Position numbers and translations under genes: made by a program. The notes under the pieces are model-generated. The model worked only from the letters and a program-made list of their open reading frames with translations, was not told the DNA's origin and did no database searches. A stretch of 64,000 nt of DNA, taken from the NCBI RefSeq assembly GCF_018873765.1, contig NC_057924.1, positions 2,852,001 to 2,916,000 on the forward strand, given 5' to 3'. Position 1 is the first letter of the stretch, and each line of letters opens with the position of its first letter. This DNA is from Telopea speciosissima. Its lineage: Eukaryota; Streptophyta; Magnoliopsida; Proteales; Proteaceae. Below are positions 12,259 through 23,811 of this stretch, piece after piece.

Positions 12259-12605
12259 GTGTTACTATACTAGGTGAAGTATAACATTTCACTATTTAGC
12301 ACATGTACATGAGTCCATGTGATAGAGAATATTGGTAATATTTCAACTTAAAAATTAAAATGAGTAGAAAAAGTAACTAATATAAAAAAAAAACATGGCA
12401 TATCGTATTTTATATTCATCTCCATTTGATGTTATTTGGGTAATTTTACTAACACTTTGAATCAGAGTTTGAGAGTTTGAGCAATTTTTCTTGTTTTGGA
12501 CTAAAATTTTAGTATTGAGATGTACGTAAAGTCCTCTATCACATGGACTATGTACGGTCAAATAGCAAATAGTGAAACGTTATATTTCACTAGGCATAGT
12601 GACAC
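12259..12605. mobile_element. MITE family A, copy 1 (about 70-bp terminal inverted repeats)
   Basis: Left end GTGTTACTATACTAGGTGAA, then GTATAACATTTCACTATTT and, further in, GTCCATGTGATAGAG. The right end is the reverse complement of this: CTATCACATGGAC, AAATAGTGAAACGTTATA, ATAGTGACAC. The inside is AT-rich and non-coding. A diverged second copy is at 14695-15055. Confidence 0.75.
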
Positions 12606-13782
12606 TTAGAAGCATCAAATTTTTGTGCACTGTTTATTGATCATATCAAAACATCAATAAATCAATGTTGTATGTCTTTTTTTTTGGTAGAGATGTTGTA
12701 ATGTCATATGAAACCTAAATATTATAGACAAGTGAGTTTATGCTCACATGTCAAACTTCAACGCAATTGAAATTGATAATGTAGCAAAATTTAATTCTGA
12801 AGATCTATGAATACTAAACTGTGAAGAAGGTTCATGCCAACACAGAAGAAGTATATTACTATATGTGACTGCTTTTGGCTTTGGAATTCGACAATTGTCA
12901 GTTGAAAAAATGTGTTATTTATCCAACCATCAAAACTGTTGCATTGTCTCATCGCATGACAAAACTAAGTTGACTGTTTAGAGATCCTTCTCTCGACATA
13001 TCCATGTTTTGGCAATTTTCTCATATGTATTTTCTTTTGGGGGTAGAAAACGATTTTTTTTTTATTATTATATAAAATTGGATTTTTCATTAATTGTTTA
13101 GATTTAAAATAAACAAACGAGATTGAAACATAAGAAAATTTTTACATAAAGTAAAACGTTCACAAAATCTATCACTTGAAGGAAAAATTTTACACCGAAA
13201 CAAACATTGCCATACAAAACCTCTTATATCTTAATAAGTCCGATGGATTTATATGAGATTTTGTTGTGAAGCATTAACTCCTCAAGGCATGCCAAGTAGT
13301 GGCTGCTAGTAAATAATAGAAGAATCTTTCAATGATATATTTATGTTTTAGTGATATCTTTTTCAAGATATTTTAAGGAAACATGAACAAATATGACAAA
13401 GTTGGAGTTATATTATTATTATTTTTTAATTCAAATTGTTGGGTAGGTGGAGAGCTTAATGGTTAAAATATCTGTCATATTTGGTGGCCTCCTTGAATAG
13501 AAGTGTCTAGTGGGATTTTTCCTTATTTTTCAAGCATTCATACTTTAAATACTTCATACGTCATTATTTTTATAAGTGATGTGGACAACATGCCAATAAT
13601 TCTAAAAATGTTTTAGAAATTCTAATTCTATTCGAATCCCATAAATTAATAACCAAAAGATGTCATTCAAAGATTCACCATCTTGATATCGTTCAAAGAG
13701 GTGAGGTGCCATCCTCGATGGTGATAATGTCTCTTATTATTAATAGCAAAGATATGGGATCAGATCTCATTTTGGAAAATAG

Positions 13783-13993
13783 TCCTCTCCAATTCCCTAA
13801 AACTGTGTATTGCGACAGTTCGGGATGGAGATGTCGACACATGGTAGTTCGGACATCCAATGGTGCCAATCTCGAGAAGAAAAAAAATGAAAGTCAATGA
13901 GCTTGGACCATTGGATTTGGATGTCCGAATTGCTAGGTGTCGACATCTCCACCCAGAACTATTGCATTGCACGCTTTAGAGAATTAGAGAGAA
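13783..13993. mobile_element. MITE family B, copy 1
   Basis: A near-complete foldback. The left half has TCCTCTCCAATTCCCTAAA, GGAGATGTCGACACATGG and TTCGGACATCCAATGG. The right half repeats these inverted: CCATTGGATTTGGATGTCCG, GTGTCGACATCTCC, TTTAGAGAATTAGAGAGA. A second member is at 62265-62405. Confidence 0.75.
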
Positions 13994-14694
13994 TTAAAAT
14001 CCTCCCATTTCACATGATTTCTTTCTTCTTCTTCTTTTTTTTTTTTTAGAGTAGTTAAGAATGTTAGAGAGGTGATACAACACCAACATAGATAGTATGG
14101 ATAATATGGCTGATATGGGCTGTGAAATATTCTGTTGTTAGTCTAGAGACAATTTTACTATCTAATGGTAGGAATGGCCAAAATCACTGATTTTGGTTTA
14201 TATTGGTGGGTGGATGTTCAAGTCTGGTATACAAAAATTGGTTATGTTGGAGCTCTAACCACCCCTTGGAGCATCTCTTGAATATTGAACTTGAGATTTC
14301 TTCTTGATATACCAACATAGGTACCTACTCATATAAGGGGTGATTCATAAAATAAAAGATAATTAAGTAATTTAGTTAGGTATAGAAGCAAATATTCAAT
14401 AAGCTAACCGTAAATTTCAATTATTTAAAGAAAAATATAAATTTTTAGTATTTGATTTTAATTTTTCTTTTTTTACTTTTGTTTGTTTGCAGATAAAAGC
14501 AATATAAAAGATTTTTTTTGGCAAAAGCACAATTTTTTTACGTTGATTTTACATGATACTTTTTATTTTTGTATTATTTTGCCTTCAAACATATGGAGCG
14601 GCAAGCAATCTCAAAAGATTCAATTGTTTTCTTTATTATTATTCCTTCTACAATATGAATCTTTTTGTGACTATTTTTTTTGGGGCCCTTCTAA

Positions 14695-15055
14695 GCATCA
14701 CTATGACCAATAAAATATAACGCTTCACTATTTTCCATTTGATAGTACTTGAATTAGTCCATTTGATAAAGAACCACACACACATCTCAATGGCTAAATT
14801 TTAATCCAAAATAAGCGAAGAAAGTTGTTCAAACTCTTATTCAAAGTTTTAATGAAATTGTCAAAATACCATCAACTGGAGGTGAATATAAAATACAAAA
14901 TAACATCTTTTATAATTTTAACTATTTTCTCTACTCAATTTAAGTTGAACTTGTACCAAATATGTGTTTGCCTGATCCTCTATCACAGGGACTAACTCAT
15001 GTACTCCGATATGGTAAATAGTGAAACATTATACTTCACTAAGCATATTAATAAG
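14695..15055. mobile_element. MITE family A, copy 2
   Basis: Diverged copy of the element at 12259. The left arm has CACTATGACC, AATATAACGCTTCACTATTT and TTAGTCCATTTGATA. The right arm has CTATCACAGGGACTAACTCA, GTAAATAGTGAAACATTATA and CTTCACTAAGCAT as their inverse. No coding content. Confidence 0.65.
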
Positions 15056-16518
15056 AAGAAAACCCTTTTTTGTACTCCTTTTGTCAATGAAAATTTTGTT
15101 TTGGATGAGCAGATTCATGGATGGTAGAGCTCTAACCCAAAATTTTGGGGAGAAGTAGACTCTACTCTCTGATACGTATCAATTTGACGGTAGCAGTCAA
15201 ATAAAGCAAATAAAAATGATAGAAAAACACAACTCTTTACATAATTATAGAACATTGAAAATTTGAAGAAAAATTTGTAATATGAGGTTGGCCATACAAT
15301 TGACGTAGGACCCCAGATTTGATACCTGGTGTCTTCTTCTTATGTGAAGTTAATTTTGATTGTATTGATACTATTGAAAAAAAATAAAAGATTATATCGG
15401 CCAATATGTATCGATATCATTGGTGATCGATATTGTTACGTATCAATTAGGCATGCCACATGGCAATAATAGGATGCAAGATCAGCACTCTTATCCACTC
15501 TATTTTATCTTTTGATTTTATTTAAAAATTATCCATTCAGTATTGGAAAAAAAGAAAGAAAAAATTTTACACAAAATTCTGAATCAATATCATTATTGAT
15601 CCTTACCCTAAAAAGAAAAAATATAGAATTTTTTATATTTTTTTTGGTAGAAAACAATATAGAAACTTAGAAGATGATAGTTTAATAGCAAAACCGCCAA
15701 ATTAGTTTTAATTTTTTTTAGGTTAGAATTTAGAAACCGCCCACTTAGTTGAAAAAGATAAGAGGCACTACCTCTCTTTTGGGCCCAATGCAATGTTCAC
15801 CACAAAGTTTAGTAATGTGTTTGTGAAAAATAGTATTTTGTTTTCAAAGTTGCAGGTTTTTGTGGGCATTGGTAGTGACAGAAGTCACTCTACCACCGTT
15901 GGGTTATACTAAAGTCAAACTTGGCAGAAGATAATAGTGTCCTTGAATCATCTTTTAGTCATCCATTGAATATTGACCTAATCTTACAATCCTTCTTTTC
16001 TATTCTGAAAATGTGGACTCTCATGTAGATATTATCTTTTTCAAGACAACCATTAGAGTCCGAATAATTATCACTTCTAATTCGCGGGCACCGCCAGTTC
16101 TTTCAATTCCTCTAATAGAAGGGAGTGGACCTCCCCTTGAGTAGTATTTTCGGGCAGGAGGTAGGGTGATCTTATCCGTTCTCATGTGAGGAATTGGAGA
16201 AATTGGAGAGGGTAGTGACTTGGAGGGGACAACGATTCCCATTAGTCTGGGCGTAATCCCATCAAAATAATATTCTAAAAAATTGAAAAAAAAAAGAATG
16301 TTGATTGGTCACGTGTAATGTCAGACACAAGGGGTAGTGAAATGATCACCCTACCCCTACGTTGGAGAGTCCGGCTCAGCTCCTTGTACAGGGAGCAAAA
16401 AGTCTCACCTTGTTAAAGTCCCCCTACCCTTCTCATGTCAGTCCCTCTATTGGTTGAGCAGCTAGCTCCAAGAAAGCTAGAGGTGTGCCCAACCTCTCCC
16501 CAAAAGTTGCCCTCAATC

Positions 16519-16759
16519 CATGGTTTGAGGTATATGTATCGGATCGTCCGATATAGTTGATACTGGACAGGTTCGAAGGTGATTGATATCAATACCTGGC
16601 CGATATGGTATCAGTGGAATGGTACGGACAAGGGGTAAGATAGTCAAGAAAACCCATTTTTAAGAAAACTCAGGGATAAACTTGTCCGATACTATATCAG
16701 TATCATATCGATTTTGAAGATAACCAATACCCAATCCGATACCATGCACTAAAACCATG
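16519..16759. mobile_element. CGATAT-type element with 8-bp target duplication
   Basis: Starts CATGGTTTGAGGTATATGTA and ends ACTAAAACCATG, giving an inverted CATGGTTT terminus. CCTCAATC flanks it on both sides (16511-16518 and 16760-16767), an 8-bp direct repeat of the size made by hAT-type transposases. The inside is made of GATATTGATAC and GGCCGATATGGTATC-like text. It is the best-bounded copy of a family that recurs through the window. Confidence 0.7.
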
Positions 16760-17034
16760 CCTCAATCATATCCTACCAAGATATTATTCAACCTTGAACA
16801 CCCTGGCCCGTGACAGCCACGGGTAACATATCCCCTAGGCAAGATGGGCCAAGTTGGGATGAGGCCCATTCTTTATTCTGCACCACACCCCGTCCCTTAG
16901 ACAAGTGGGAATAGGGCCAGGCCCTTTTTCTAAGGTCACCATCTTTAACACCCAAACAACCCACCCCCCGCCCACCCTTTGTTTAACTATAACCCAAGAA
17001 AAGGTTAGAGAGACAGAGGAAAATGCTGGGGTTA

Positions 17035-17285
17035 TTGGCTTGATGCTATACGGTATTGGATTGGTGTTATCGGCCAATACCTATCGATATTGACTGTTAT
17101 GTGACCGATATTGATACTTGAATGATCTGTATCAGCCGATATGATACAAATTATGGTATATTTTTAATGTAAAATGATGTTTTGATACGAAATTGGAACC
17201 AATACGGCCCAATGAGGTTGTTATGTAGGTATCGATATTGGTATCTATGACGACCGATATGATCACTGATACCGTGAATTAAATC
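17035..17285. repeat. CGATAT-type repeat, unbounded copy
   Basis: Dense in CGATATTG, GGCCAATACC and GATATGATAC motifs like the bounded copy at 16519, but clear termini are not visible. A shorter piece of the same kind lies at about 15375-15445. Non-coding. Confidence 0.5.
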
Positions 17286-17966
17286 CATATGATCAAAAGA
17301 CATGAAGTGTCATACTGGGAAGTCTCAATCCGAATGATCTTTCAAAAGTTTTTTTTTTTTTTTTTTTCCTTGTGTGAATATCCATCCAAAAGTAGAGGAG
17401 GAGAAGAGATGGGCCAAACCAGCCCAACAAAAAACACAGATGGGCCTCCAGCCTCCTCCAACCTCTAAGTGGGCCGTACTTGATTGAGATTGTCTGATTA
17501 ATTTGGGTCGGCTTTGGTCCCGGCCAGTTTTGATCCAAATAGAACCAGAATAAGCCGGAATCGGCTTCAGGCTGTAGATCCCCAACCCTACTGATTCGGG
17601 ACTCGGGATTGGTGTGATCTCTGGATTGGTTGGAATCAGGATCGGCTCTAATCGGCCGATCCGATCTATAAATCCCTGGTAATATCACTGTGCTTAGTGA
17701 CATGTAGCATTTTCATCTACGTGGGCATAGCCGCGTAGGGATGTTTATCAGCTCAATTCTTGCAAAACGGTTCAGTTTTGACTCAGTTTCATGATGTTAT
17801 AGGTATAAATCGAAATTAAACCAAATAATTTGGTTCAAATTTTTAAACCAAAATCGATTATTATTCAGTTTTGATTATCTAATTTTTGATTGTTTCGATT
17901 ATCCGGTTTGATTTCAGCTTCATAAGTTTTGTAATAGCATTGAAAGAAAGAAAATTTACAAAGATT

Positions 17967-18097
17967 GTGTTTGGTACATATTCTTGGAATGTATTCCAGG
18001 TCGATTTCGCATTCTCAGATGATAAAAATAGTTGTTTTTGTTGTTCGAGAATGCAAAATCGACCTGGAATGCATTCCAAGGGCAGTTGGATAGACAC
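17967..18097. mobile_element. 131-bp foldback MITE
   Basis: The left arm contains TTGGAATGTATTCCAGGTCG and ATTTCGCATTCTC. The right arm is its inverse, GAGAATGCAAAATCGACCTG then GAATGCATTCCAA, and the element ends GATAGACAC against GTGTTTGGT at the left. The arms cover nearly the whole element, so a transcript would form one long hairpin. Confidence 0.75.
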
Positions 18098-18170
18098 TTA
18101 AAAAATAAAAAAAAAAATCTACCACATGGCAAATATGTTGAATCATGCAATGGAGAATTTATTATTATTA

Positions 18171-18555
18171 GGGTAAATTACACGTCACTCCCTGATTTTC
18201 AAGCAAAACTCAGATCACCCCCTAGTTTTTGAAAAAACTCAAATCACCCCTTGGTTTAAACCCCAATATGACAAGTTAGTCCCTTTCGTTAGTTTTATGC
18301 AGTTAAGTGATGATGTCAGCCAGTTAAATAAATTTAAATCCCTAAACTACCCTTAACCAATGTTGAAGATGAAGGAAGGGTAATATTATAAATTTAATTC
18401 TAATGTTTTAGTACAAGGGTAAAATAGTCATTTCACACCAATAACTAAAGCAGACTAACACTGTTACCGTAGAGGGGATGATTTGAGTTATTTTCAAAAA
18501 TTAGGGGATGATCTGAGATTTGATTGAAAACCAGGGGCTGACGTATAATTTACCC
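18171..18555. mobile_element. 385-bp non-autonomous DNA element (GGGTAAATTA type)
   Basis: Left end GGGTAAATTACACGTCACTC, then CCTGATTTTCAA and AACTCAGATCACCCCCTA. The right end is the inverse: TAGGGGATGATCTGAG, TTGAAAACCAGGGGCTGACG, TATAATTTACCC. Terminal inverted repeats are about 75 bp. A partial relative (GGATAAATTACACTGCGACC) is at about 18678. Confidence 0.75.
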
Positions 18556-19999
18556 AATTTTTTATAATGTAGATTAGTAGATATATGAGATATAGAAATT
18601 TCAGTAACTTAAATAAGCTATTCTTGTCTGCCAACCTCACATCTGATGGTTATTCTTGTACTCGTATTTTTATATAGGATAAATTACACTGCGACCCCTT
18701 GAGGTTTATCCTAAATACAATACAACCCCCTGTATTTCCAAATTATACAGCCGGAATCATAATTTACTCTAGTTGTTCTTTTTTTTTTTTTCTTTCTTTC
18801 TTTTTTGCTTTTAATTTATTCCAACTTTAGCGGTTCCTTGGAAGGACTGAGGATTTAATTGGATTGGTTCAGCTGGGACCATTGGAGTTCAAATACCCAT
18901 AATAATAAGTCATTGCATAACATCTCAATATCTCATCTGGGAGGGTTAAGTTCAAGTAATTAACTTTTAACTTAAAACTTAAAACTTAAAACCTCAGTAT
19001 AAGCCATCTCATGCTTGAAGAACTGCAACTCCTCGTCCTTCTGTATAGAAGAATCATGTTTGCCATAGAGCCCAAAAATAGAAGAAGGTTTGGAAAACTT
19101 ACTCTCTTTGAACAAGATCTGAGTTGATTTTATTGATCTTCTGATTTAATAAACTAAAGAAACTCCCTAGATCTTAATATTCTGATTATTAAGAAGGATA
19201 AATACTATACCAATATCTTTTGTTAAATCAAATATTTTTTTTGGAAATTATCAACGCTATCCCCTGAGTTACACCCTTGTTACACCTTTATTTTAATGCG
19301 AGCCCACTAAGTACCCAAATATCAAATCCAACCCAAAAACTAATGGGATTAGCCTTTTAACCATTAATAACTGTCTAATTTTTGACAATGTTGCCCTTCT
19401 CCTTAAAACAAGGAATTCTTCTTTTCCTTCAGTCAAAGAAACCTTCCCATCTCTGCAACTGTTCACCACTGCTCATTTCTCACCTCTGCAACCGCTCAAC
19501 TCTGTCCACCCTCACCTCTGCAACCGACGTCGACCAGAGGTTTGTCAAAGTCCCATTTCTTCATCAACCGCTCCAGGGCGGAGGGAACATGCAACTTCTT
19601 CATTGCTTCAGGGTTCGGATCCTTACCAGTAAGTAGGATGAAGAGGAGGCCAAGAAGGAAACAAAATACATGAACAAAGAAACAGATAGGAGCCATTTTC
19701 TGCCAGGATAGCTTATAAGAAGGTAAGGCAAAATAGGACTGAATTCTGGATGATAATAAAACCTAAAACACCGAGTAATTCTCTCTGGACAACCGTCCCA
19801 GTTTTACTCGATCTTCGTTTTCTTCTTTATTTTTTCGAATTCTTCTCGTAGACTTCCGAGTTCAAGAATTACCTTAGACATTTCCTCATTAATCTTCTTC
19901 ATCACCTGTAATACAGATTGGTAACATTAGCTATGTTTCAAGTTAAGGGGATGAAGTAGTGGATTCAATAAGCTTGGGGAATCACATGCTAAACCCATA

Positions 20000-21594
20000 G
20001 TTCTAAAACTCGTCTTGACTCGGCGAGATCTCGGCTCTCTTCTCGATTTTCTGAGAAACCGAGTCGAGATAGCATATGGTACATAAATGTGCAATATCTT
20101 GCTGAGATCTCGTAGATCTTGAGTCGAGATCTCGGGTTGACCCATGGAAATGACCATTCTTCTATGTATTTACTTACCTAACTCGACATATCTCGGCGAG
20201 ATCTCGGATCTCGGGTTGACCATGGAAATGACCCATCTACTATGTATTTACTTACCTAACTCGACAGAACTCTTATATGCTTGCTGTGGTGCACTATATG
20301 CAACATCACAACAACACTATGTCATGGGAAGACTATGTGACATTAGCGGGGACTGAATACTTGATTCAAAGTCATTTTATGTGATGATAGTTGTAATTAA
20401 CACTGTTAAGCAGTTTGATGTATCACTTTAACATTTTCAATTCTTATTTAAGTTGTTTAGCTATTAATTGAATGTTTTGCTTGCTTTCTATTACTAAATT
20501 ATGTATAGAGTAGGGTAGTTTAATACGTCATCACCTACCAACCTATGGTTTGAATTGAAACTTAGATGTGGACTTTGTTTTTGCAAAATCTGATAATGCT
20601 ATTGTGTTTAAATGGCCTAAAATAGACTGAATACCAAGTTTCAAACCCAAACTAGCTCTAAAACCCACTGAGTGTGTCAAATTTAGAGAATGGATAAAAT
20701 CTACAATGAGTCTATTGAGCATACATTGATGCAAATATAAAGGAAAATACAAGCAATACAATCCCTTGATTGAGGGAACCAATATGGAAGGAAAGCTTTA
20801 CAATAAAAGACTTTACCAAAATGAATAGAAGATAAAAATGGAAGGCAAGGTGGCCAACACCAAGGGAGGGATTCTTCCATTAATCCCTCTAATACTCCCC
20901 CTCAAGTTGGAGAGTGTAGGTTACGAACGCCCAACTTGGAAGAAGTGTATGAAAAGTGTCGTGACCCAGGGGTTTGGTGAAGATGTCAGCAAGCTGCATG
21001 TGAGACGGAACATGAGATGTGGAAATCAAGCCATCCTGAATGCGTTCACATACTACATGATAGTCAATGTCGATGTGTTTTGTATGCTCATGAAACACAG
21101 GATTGGCGGCAATGTGCAGAACAACTTGATTATCACAGTAGAGGCGCATGCCAGAGGACTGATGGACCCCTAGGTCCTGAAGGAGGGACCAGTGGTGGAA
21201 CCTGTTGCCGTTGGGAAGCTGGAAGAGAGATGTTCAAACTATTGCAAATATTCAAACTGATACCATGTCAAATTTAGAGAATGGATAAAATCTGCAGTGA
21301 GTCTATTGAGCATACAATGATGCAAATATAAAGGAAAATACAAGCAATACAATCCCTTGATTGAGGGAACCAATATGGAAGGAAAGCTTTACAATAAAAG
21401 ACTTTACAAAAATGAAGAGAAGATAAAAATGGAAGGCAAGGTGGCCAGCACCAATGGAGGGATTCTTCCATTAATCCCGCTAATAGAATTGAGGCTTCGA
21501 GTCGGAAAAAAAAAATGCACCAACTCTACGAGATCTCGACTCGACTCGATTTTTCCAAGGGCCGAGTTGGTACCAAGACCCGAGTTTTAGTACC
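20000..21594. mobile_element. GAGATCTCG-rich inverted-repeat element interrupted by a copia fossil
   Basis: The left end has AGTTCTAAAACTCG followed by repeated GAGTCGAGATCTCG. The right end has GAGATCTCGACTCGACTCG and then CGAGTTTTAGTACC, the inverse of the start. The copia relic at 20675-21485 sits inside, so the element is about 780 bp without it. A tandem duplication of about 79 bp containing GGTTGACCCATGGAAATGAC lies at about 20134-20290. Confidence 0.55.
20675..21485 (-). mobile_element. Ty1/copia LTR-retrotransposon fossil
   Basis: Two LTRs of equal length (220 bp each) lie at 20675-20894 and 21266-21485. Between them are 371 bp holding a purine-rich tract (GAGGGGGAG on the - strand) beside the 3' LTR, a short piece of the polyprotein RNase H end on the - strand (LYCDNQVVLHIAANP, HVPSHMQLADIFTKPLG), and a TGGTATCAG primer-binding site for initiator methionine tRNA beside the 5' LTR. 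The element is broken and keeps little of its coding part. The LTRs differ at several sites, pointing to an old insertion. Confidence 0.88.
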
Positions 21595-21684
21595 TTGGCT
21601 AAACCTCTTCGCCTTGGAAAAAAATAGTGTTTCCCGAACTACCACCACCATTAATTAGTTTCATCACTTTTACTAATTCCAACT

Positions 21685-21806
21685 CCTCCTAATCACTTGA
21701 ACAATGGTTGCGACAAATTTGAACAAATTCTGTGTAAGGAATGTGCCTCCTAGTCACTTGAACAATGGTTGCGACAAATATGAACAAATTCTGTGTAAAG
21801 AATTTG
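21685..21806. repeat. 61-bp tandem duplication
   Basis: A unit containing CACTTGAACAATGGTTGCGA, CAAAT, TGAACAAATTCTGTGTAA and GGAAT occurs twice in a row, from about 21694 and from 21755, with few differences. Confidence 0.8.
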
Positions 21807-22156
21807 CTTGTTCTTGATGCTCTTCAAGTCCTATTCAATTCCTCAAGCGGCAGAGCCGAATTGGGAAACTCATCATTCCCGCTCAAGTCTGCTCACCCTT
21901 ACCTCTGCAACCGCTCAAATCGAATTGGGTTTATAGAACATTGTTGTAGTTGAGAGGAGGTTCGATTGGAAGGCGGCGACGCTCGGTGGCTGATACTTTA
22001 CGGGTGGCGAAGGAGAGAAGCGGAGGTAAATCAAACCCTCACGGATTCTATGCTGATGATATCATCGCTTAACAGGAATCAACCAACTTAGTGGACAAAT
22101 AAATTGAGTGCAACAATTGCAAAAAGTATTTTTCTTTGTTTCTACTCCTCTCCCTT

Positions 22157-23370
22157 TTTTTTTTTTTGGCTAAAAGATCATTTGTATTGAAAGAAAGGGA
22201 AAGAAAAATAATAATACAACGCGAAAGAGCCTAAACAAAACAAACACAACTAAACAAGATGCTGAGGCATCTCCCCACCTTCGGCCATGCCATCAACAGG
22301 GAGATACAAAAGCAAAATCAAAACATTCTCTAAAATTAAGAGAATCCACGAAATCTTGGTCTACATTGTGCGTCACATAGAAGATCATCCTGAACCAACG
22401 GGGGGAAATGCACCATAGTTGAAGAGACTTGCGAAGTAGCTGCAGATTTTACAAGGAAGTCCGCTACCGTGTTTGCTTCTCGGTAGTAGTGGGTGATTTT
22501 CCACATAATAGATCCAAGAAAAGTTTTAAGGCTGCTCCAACACTAGGGGTGTCAATAAAGCCCGGCTGACCCGAACCCACCCGAACCCTCCCTGAGCCCG
22601 GCCCGGGCCCGACCCTGATTTTTCAACCTTGAGGGCGGGTTTGGGTTTAGTTATAGTCTGACCCTGATAGGGTCGGGTCGGGTCAGGGTTTAGATTCTGG
22701 GCCTAGTCCGGCCTGGCCTGACCCGACCCTATATTAATTATAAGTATATAATATTATATATATATATTATATACTTAATATAAGTATTTTCTTAACAAAA
22801 AAAAACAGGAAAAAAAACCAGAAGAGAATTGTAGAGAGATAAGTACTAGCTTTGTCATCATCATGGAGTGGGAACCCATAAAAAGAGTAGATCATCTACT
22901 ATTTTGATCAGGGCCATAAAAAGAGTCACTGACATGATTGTTATTTAGTTGTAGCCCCTATAAGCTTCCAGGCCTATTGAAGGGGCACCGTTACAATTGT
23001 AGAGAGAGAGTCTATACACACGCCGTTTTTTTCAACATATTTATTAGCTGTCCCATAGGTTGAGATCCTCTGTTACAAAAACTTGGACTAATGAGACACG
23101 TGGACGTGCCATAAATCAGGACCACCCCGACCCGGCGCGACCCAGGCAGGGTCGGGTCGGGTCAGGGTTGAGAGTTTCTTGACCCTGGCAAGGTCGGGTC
23201 AAGGTCAAGGTCAGGGTCAGGGTTAAGGCCTCTAGGGTTGGGTCAGGGTTTAGGGCAGGCCCGGCCCAACCCGACCCATTGACACCCCTATCCAACGCTG
23301 CCAAACACACCAAGGAACTTTGTTCTTGGAAACTAACAGCGACATCGCCACAGAGTCACCTTCACTCCTC
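22157..23370 (-). mobile_element. LINE 3'-end relic (RNase H end and tail), interrupted
   Basis: Read on the - strand, 23367 down to 22157 gives SVAMSLLVSKNKVPW, WQRWSSLKTFLGSI, ITHYYREANTVADFLVKSA and then a 3' UTR with AATACAAATGATC before a tail (T-rich on the + strand at 22157-22170). These are the last part of the RNase H domain of a plant L1-like LINE. It is 5'-truncated. A Mutator-like element at 22545-23290 splits it; the flanking reading continues on both sides. Confidence 0.75.
22545..23290. mobile_element. Mutator-like non-autonomous element (GGGTCGGG type), copy 1
   Basis: Begins AGGGGTGTCAATAAAG and ends ATTGACACCCCTA. Near each end are arrays of GGGTCGGGTC and CCCGACCC motifs. 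Flanks are TCCAACACT on the left (22536-22544) and TCCAACGCT on the right (23291-23299), a 9-bp target duplication with one mismatch, the size typical of Mutator-type insertion. A second copy is at 47981-48520. No transposase is visible. Confidence 0.8.
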
Positions 23371-23439
23371 TACCTATTTCACTACTATTGAACATTGAGA
23401 ATTGAATTCTTATTATTGGTCTTTCTCAAAAAAAATTCT

Positions 23440-23760
23440 TAGAAAAAAGAAAAGAAAAAGATGAAAAACAATCCATCTACTTAAATGTTTATAATAAATA
23501 TGTACTTACCAGATAAATTCTATGATTTTCTCCAATATCTCAATCTTATCATTTGAAGCTTCAACATTATAATTCTTTCTCCTATTCTAACAGGATTCAT
23601 CAAGATTGAGAAAGAAAAAGAAAAAAAATGGGTGTATGGTGAGTCCTTTGGATTATGAGTTGTTATAGCCATGTATCATGCCAACATTAATGCATGGTGG
23701 TTTTGTTTGTCCATTGATCATAACAAATGCATGCTTTCTACTAATAAATTAACAGGCACT
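23440..23760. repeat. Duplicated segment, copy 1
   Basis: About 300 bp that recur, diverged, at 28280-28575. Shared landmarks in order are GTTTATAATAAATA, TCCAATATCTCA, TTTGAAGCTTCA, ACCATGTATCATGCCAACAT, TAATGCATGGTGGTTTTGT and GATCATAACAAATGCATGC. No reading frame is kept, and the identity of the source is unknown. Confidence 0.7.
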
Positions 23761-23811
23761 TGACATGCATCTTATCAAGGTAATATGTTGTGTTTTCCAT
23801 TATTAAAAAAA

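Noticed and set aside
17293-17703. 136-codon minus-strand frame
   Set aside because: Lies in CGGTTT/GATCGG-type repeat text and has no recognisable domain.
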